From positions 992,001-1,056,000 of the forward strand of contig OZ241987.1 in assembly GCA_965204395.1 (NCBI GenBank): DNA of 64,000 bases, given 5' to 3'. A program made the translations under genes and the position numbers. Origin of the DNA: Bin87 sp965204395. GTDB lineage: Bacteria; Chloroflexota; Dehalococcoidia; Lucifugimonadales; UBA3495. The notes under the pieces were generated by a model. It was not told the DNA's origin. It was given only the letters and a program-made list of their open reading frames with translations, and searched no databases. Of this stretch, positions 63,901 to 64,000 are shown piece after piece. The first letter of the stretch is position 1. The number at the start of each line of letters is the position of its first letter.

Positions 63901-64000
63901 GCGCTCCAATGTATTACAGGAGCGTATGCAACGGCGCATCGAGGAGTTGGAACTTGAAAAGCAAATTTCCCCACTGTCTCCAGATATATTGGGTAGCGTC
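60965..64000 (+). CDS. drmD: SNF2-family helicase, DrmD-like (DISARM), 3' end beyond the window
   Basis: The frame is open from ATG 60965 (AAGGGA eight bases upstream) to the window end, at least 1012 residues. N-terminal beta region (about 1-100) is followed by SNF2 helicase motifs: Walker A DDPGAGKTIMAG (about 126-137), LVVCPGNLVEQW, VICDEAHKMS (about 231), LLMTATPHNG, QVLVATDAAGEGINLQ (about 560) and RIEQRFGRIHRIGQ (about 592). The N-terminal sequence and the length are like DrmD, the helicase that opens class 1 DISARM loci, where it helps a methylase/DrmABC complex block phage DNA. It is the first gene after the IS-rich stretch. If DISARM is right, a drmMI methylase and drmABC should follow. 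It could also be another SNF2 defence helicase. Confidence 0.65.
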   Translation, partial: MSKLEDLRPDASVSGIVPGSYVTVVRVQQEGPDVVTLTYKTQTGQIRQEILFRDAESRIEVVEEGRPWSFDGDGHILRLVSEANRIRLAHLFDPILAVHTSEVEPLPHQITAVYDAMLERQPLRFLLADDPGAGKTIMAGLLIKELIARGDLQRCLVVCPGNLVEQWQDELNHRFGLPFDILTNDKMESARTGNWFLETDLAIARLDKLARDEKAQEKLAAPDCRWDLVICDEAHKMSASFFGGEVRRTKRHNLGQLLSKLSRHFLLMTATPHNGKEEDFQLFMSLLDEDRFEGRFRNGVHRADVSDLMRRMTKEELVKFDNTPLLPERIAETVPYALSDGERTLYDDVTEYVREEFNRAEALNNNKRAGNIGFALTVLQRRLASSPEAIHESLRRRGERLGNKLSEIQELQSAREVQRNLNRASSILDEDDIEDLEDAPGDEVEDTEGDLLDRATAASTINELKAEISTLKRLETLALEVRRSGGDKKWQELADLFTSTFSCGQKLVIFTEYRDTLRYLESRIVQLLGKPEAVVCIHGSMSREDRARAQESFRRDPTVQVLVATDAAGEGINLQGAHLMVNYDLPWNPNRIEQRFGRIHRIGQTEVCRLWNLVAEETREGDVYQLLLRKLEEARNALGGKVFDVLGRLYFQGKPLRELLIEAIRYGEQPSVRGRLSEVVDSAFDHDYLQSLWEEKALARDTMDSTRLHRVREDMERAEARRLQPHYIESFFLEAFQLLGGSISEREPRRYAVSRVPAVIRNQNSIVPHRYDRIVFEKALKAPQDQPPAAFVCPGHPLLDSTAAVILEQNRDLLRRGSVLVDENDHSTSTRLLFYLDHSIRNATVTSSGDLRVISRRMLFVEMDANGNSRNPQYAPYLDYRPLAEGEPSVDAILSRPECAWLTGDLEEKARSYAINHVIQGHQNEVREQKLAHIAKTEVAVKERLTKEINHWVHRAEELLVQEQSGQINARLNSDEARKRSNVLQERMQRRIEELELEKQISPLSPDILGSV

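Noticed and set aside
16352..64000. CRISPR array
   Set aside because: I looked for regularly spaced short repeats in the island and found none, nor any cas gene.

Overview
The window is high-GC DNA (roughly 60% by eye) from a bacterium that often starts genes with TTG or GTG and keeps good Shine-Dalgarno sites. A Rieske dioxygenase/CocE hydrolase cluster, an acyl-CoA dehydrogenase, a selenocysteine-type selD, and an hspR-grpE-dnaK operon controlled by a HAIR-like operator together suggest Chloroflexota (SAR202/Dehalococcoidia-like). This is inference; no rRNA or other marker in the window proves it.

Left part (1-16351) is ordinary chromosome with two clean IS insertions. It holds a gamma-carbonic-anhydrase-like gene cut by the left edge, an IS1-family element, and a radical SAM gene. 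A leftward cluster follows: CocE-type hydrolase, ring-hydroxylating dioxygenase alpha and beta, and a gluconate-2-dehydrogenase-subunit-3-like protein. Then come an IS4-family element, acyl-CoA dehydrogenase, a small basic protein, selD with an in-frame UGA and a SECIS-like hairpin, a molybdopterin oxidoreductase, a small zinc-ribbon protein, the heat-shock operon, and three tRNAs (Leu-GAG, Cys-GCA, Leu-TAA).

Right of the tRNA array (16352-64000) lies a large accessory region rich in mobile elements and defence genes. First comes a PrimPol-like gene with IS701, IS21 and IS110 relics and two tandem IS110-family elements whose long 5' non-coding ends are candidate bridge RNAs. Next is a compact CBASS (CD-NTase plus Cap15). 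Then come a PD-(D/E)XK protein, a phosphoribosyltransferase-like protein, a GHKL ATPase fused to a HExxH metallopeptidase-like end, a frameshifted DUF4268 gene, and an Eco57I-type methyltransferase. The methyltransferase faces an inverted spare specificity domain that shares a perfect 35-bp inverted repeat with it, and a tyrosine recombinase lies beside them: the layout of a switchable restriction/methylation specificity locus. A DUF2806 gene translationally coupled to a PLD-SNF2 helicase and an ApeA-like HEPN protein complete that block.

From 43 kb to 60 kb are two FRG-domain proteins, a HEPN-like pair, a NYN RNase, several unknowns, and IS1182, IS1380 and IS21 elements. Two of these insertions interrupt genes that can be rebuilt in frame. 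A degenerate IS1380 copy surrounds a lipoprotein gene. The right edge cuts a long SNF2 helicase resembling DISARM DrmD, so a DISARM locus may continue beyond the window.
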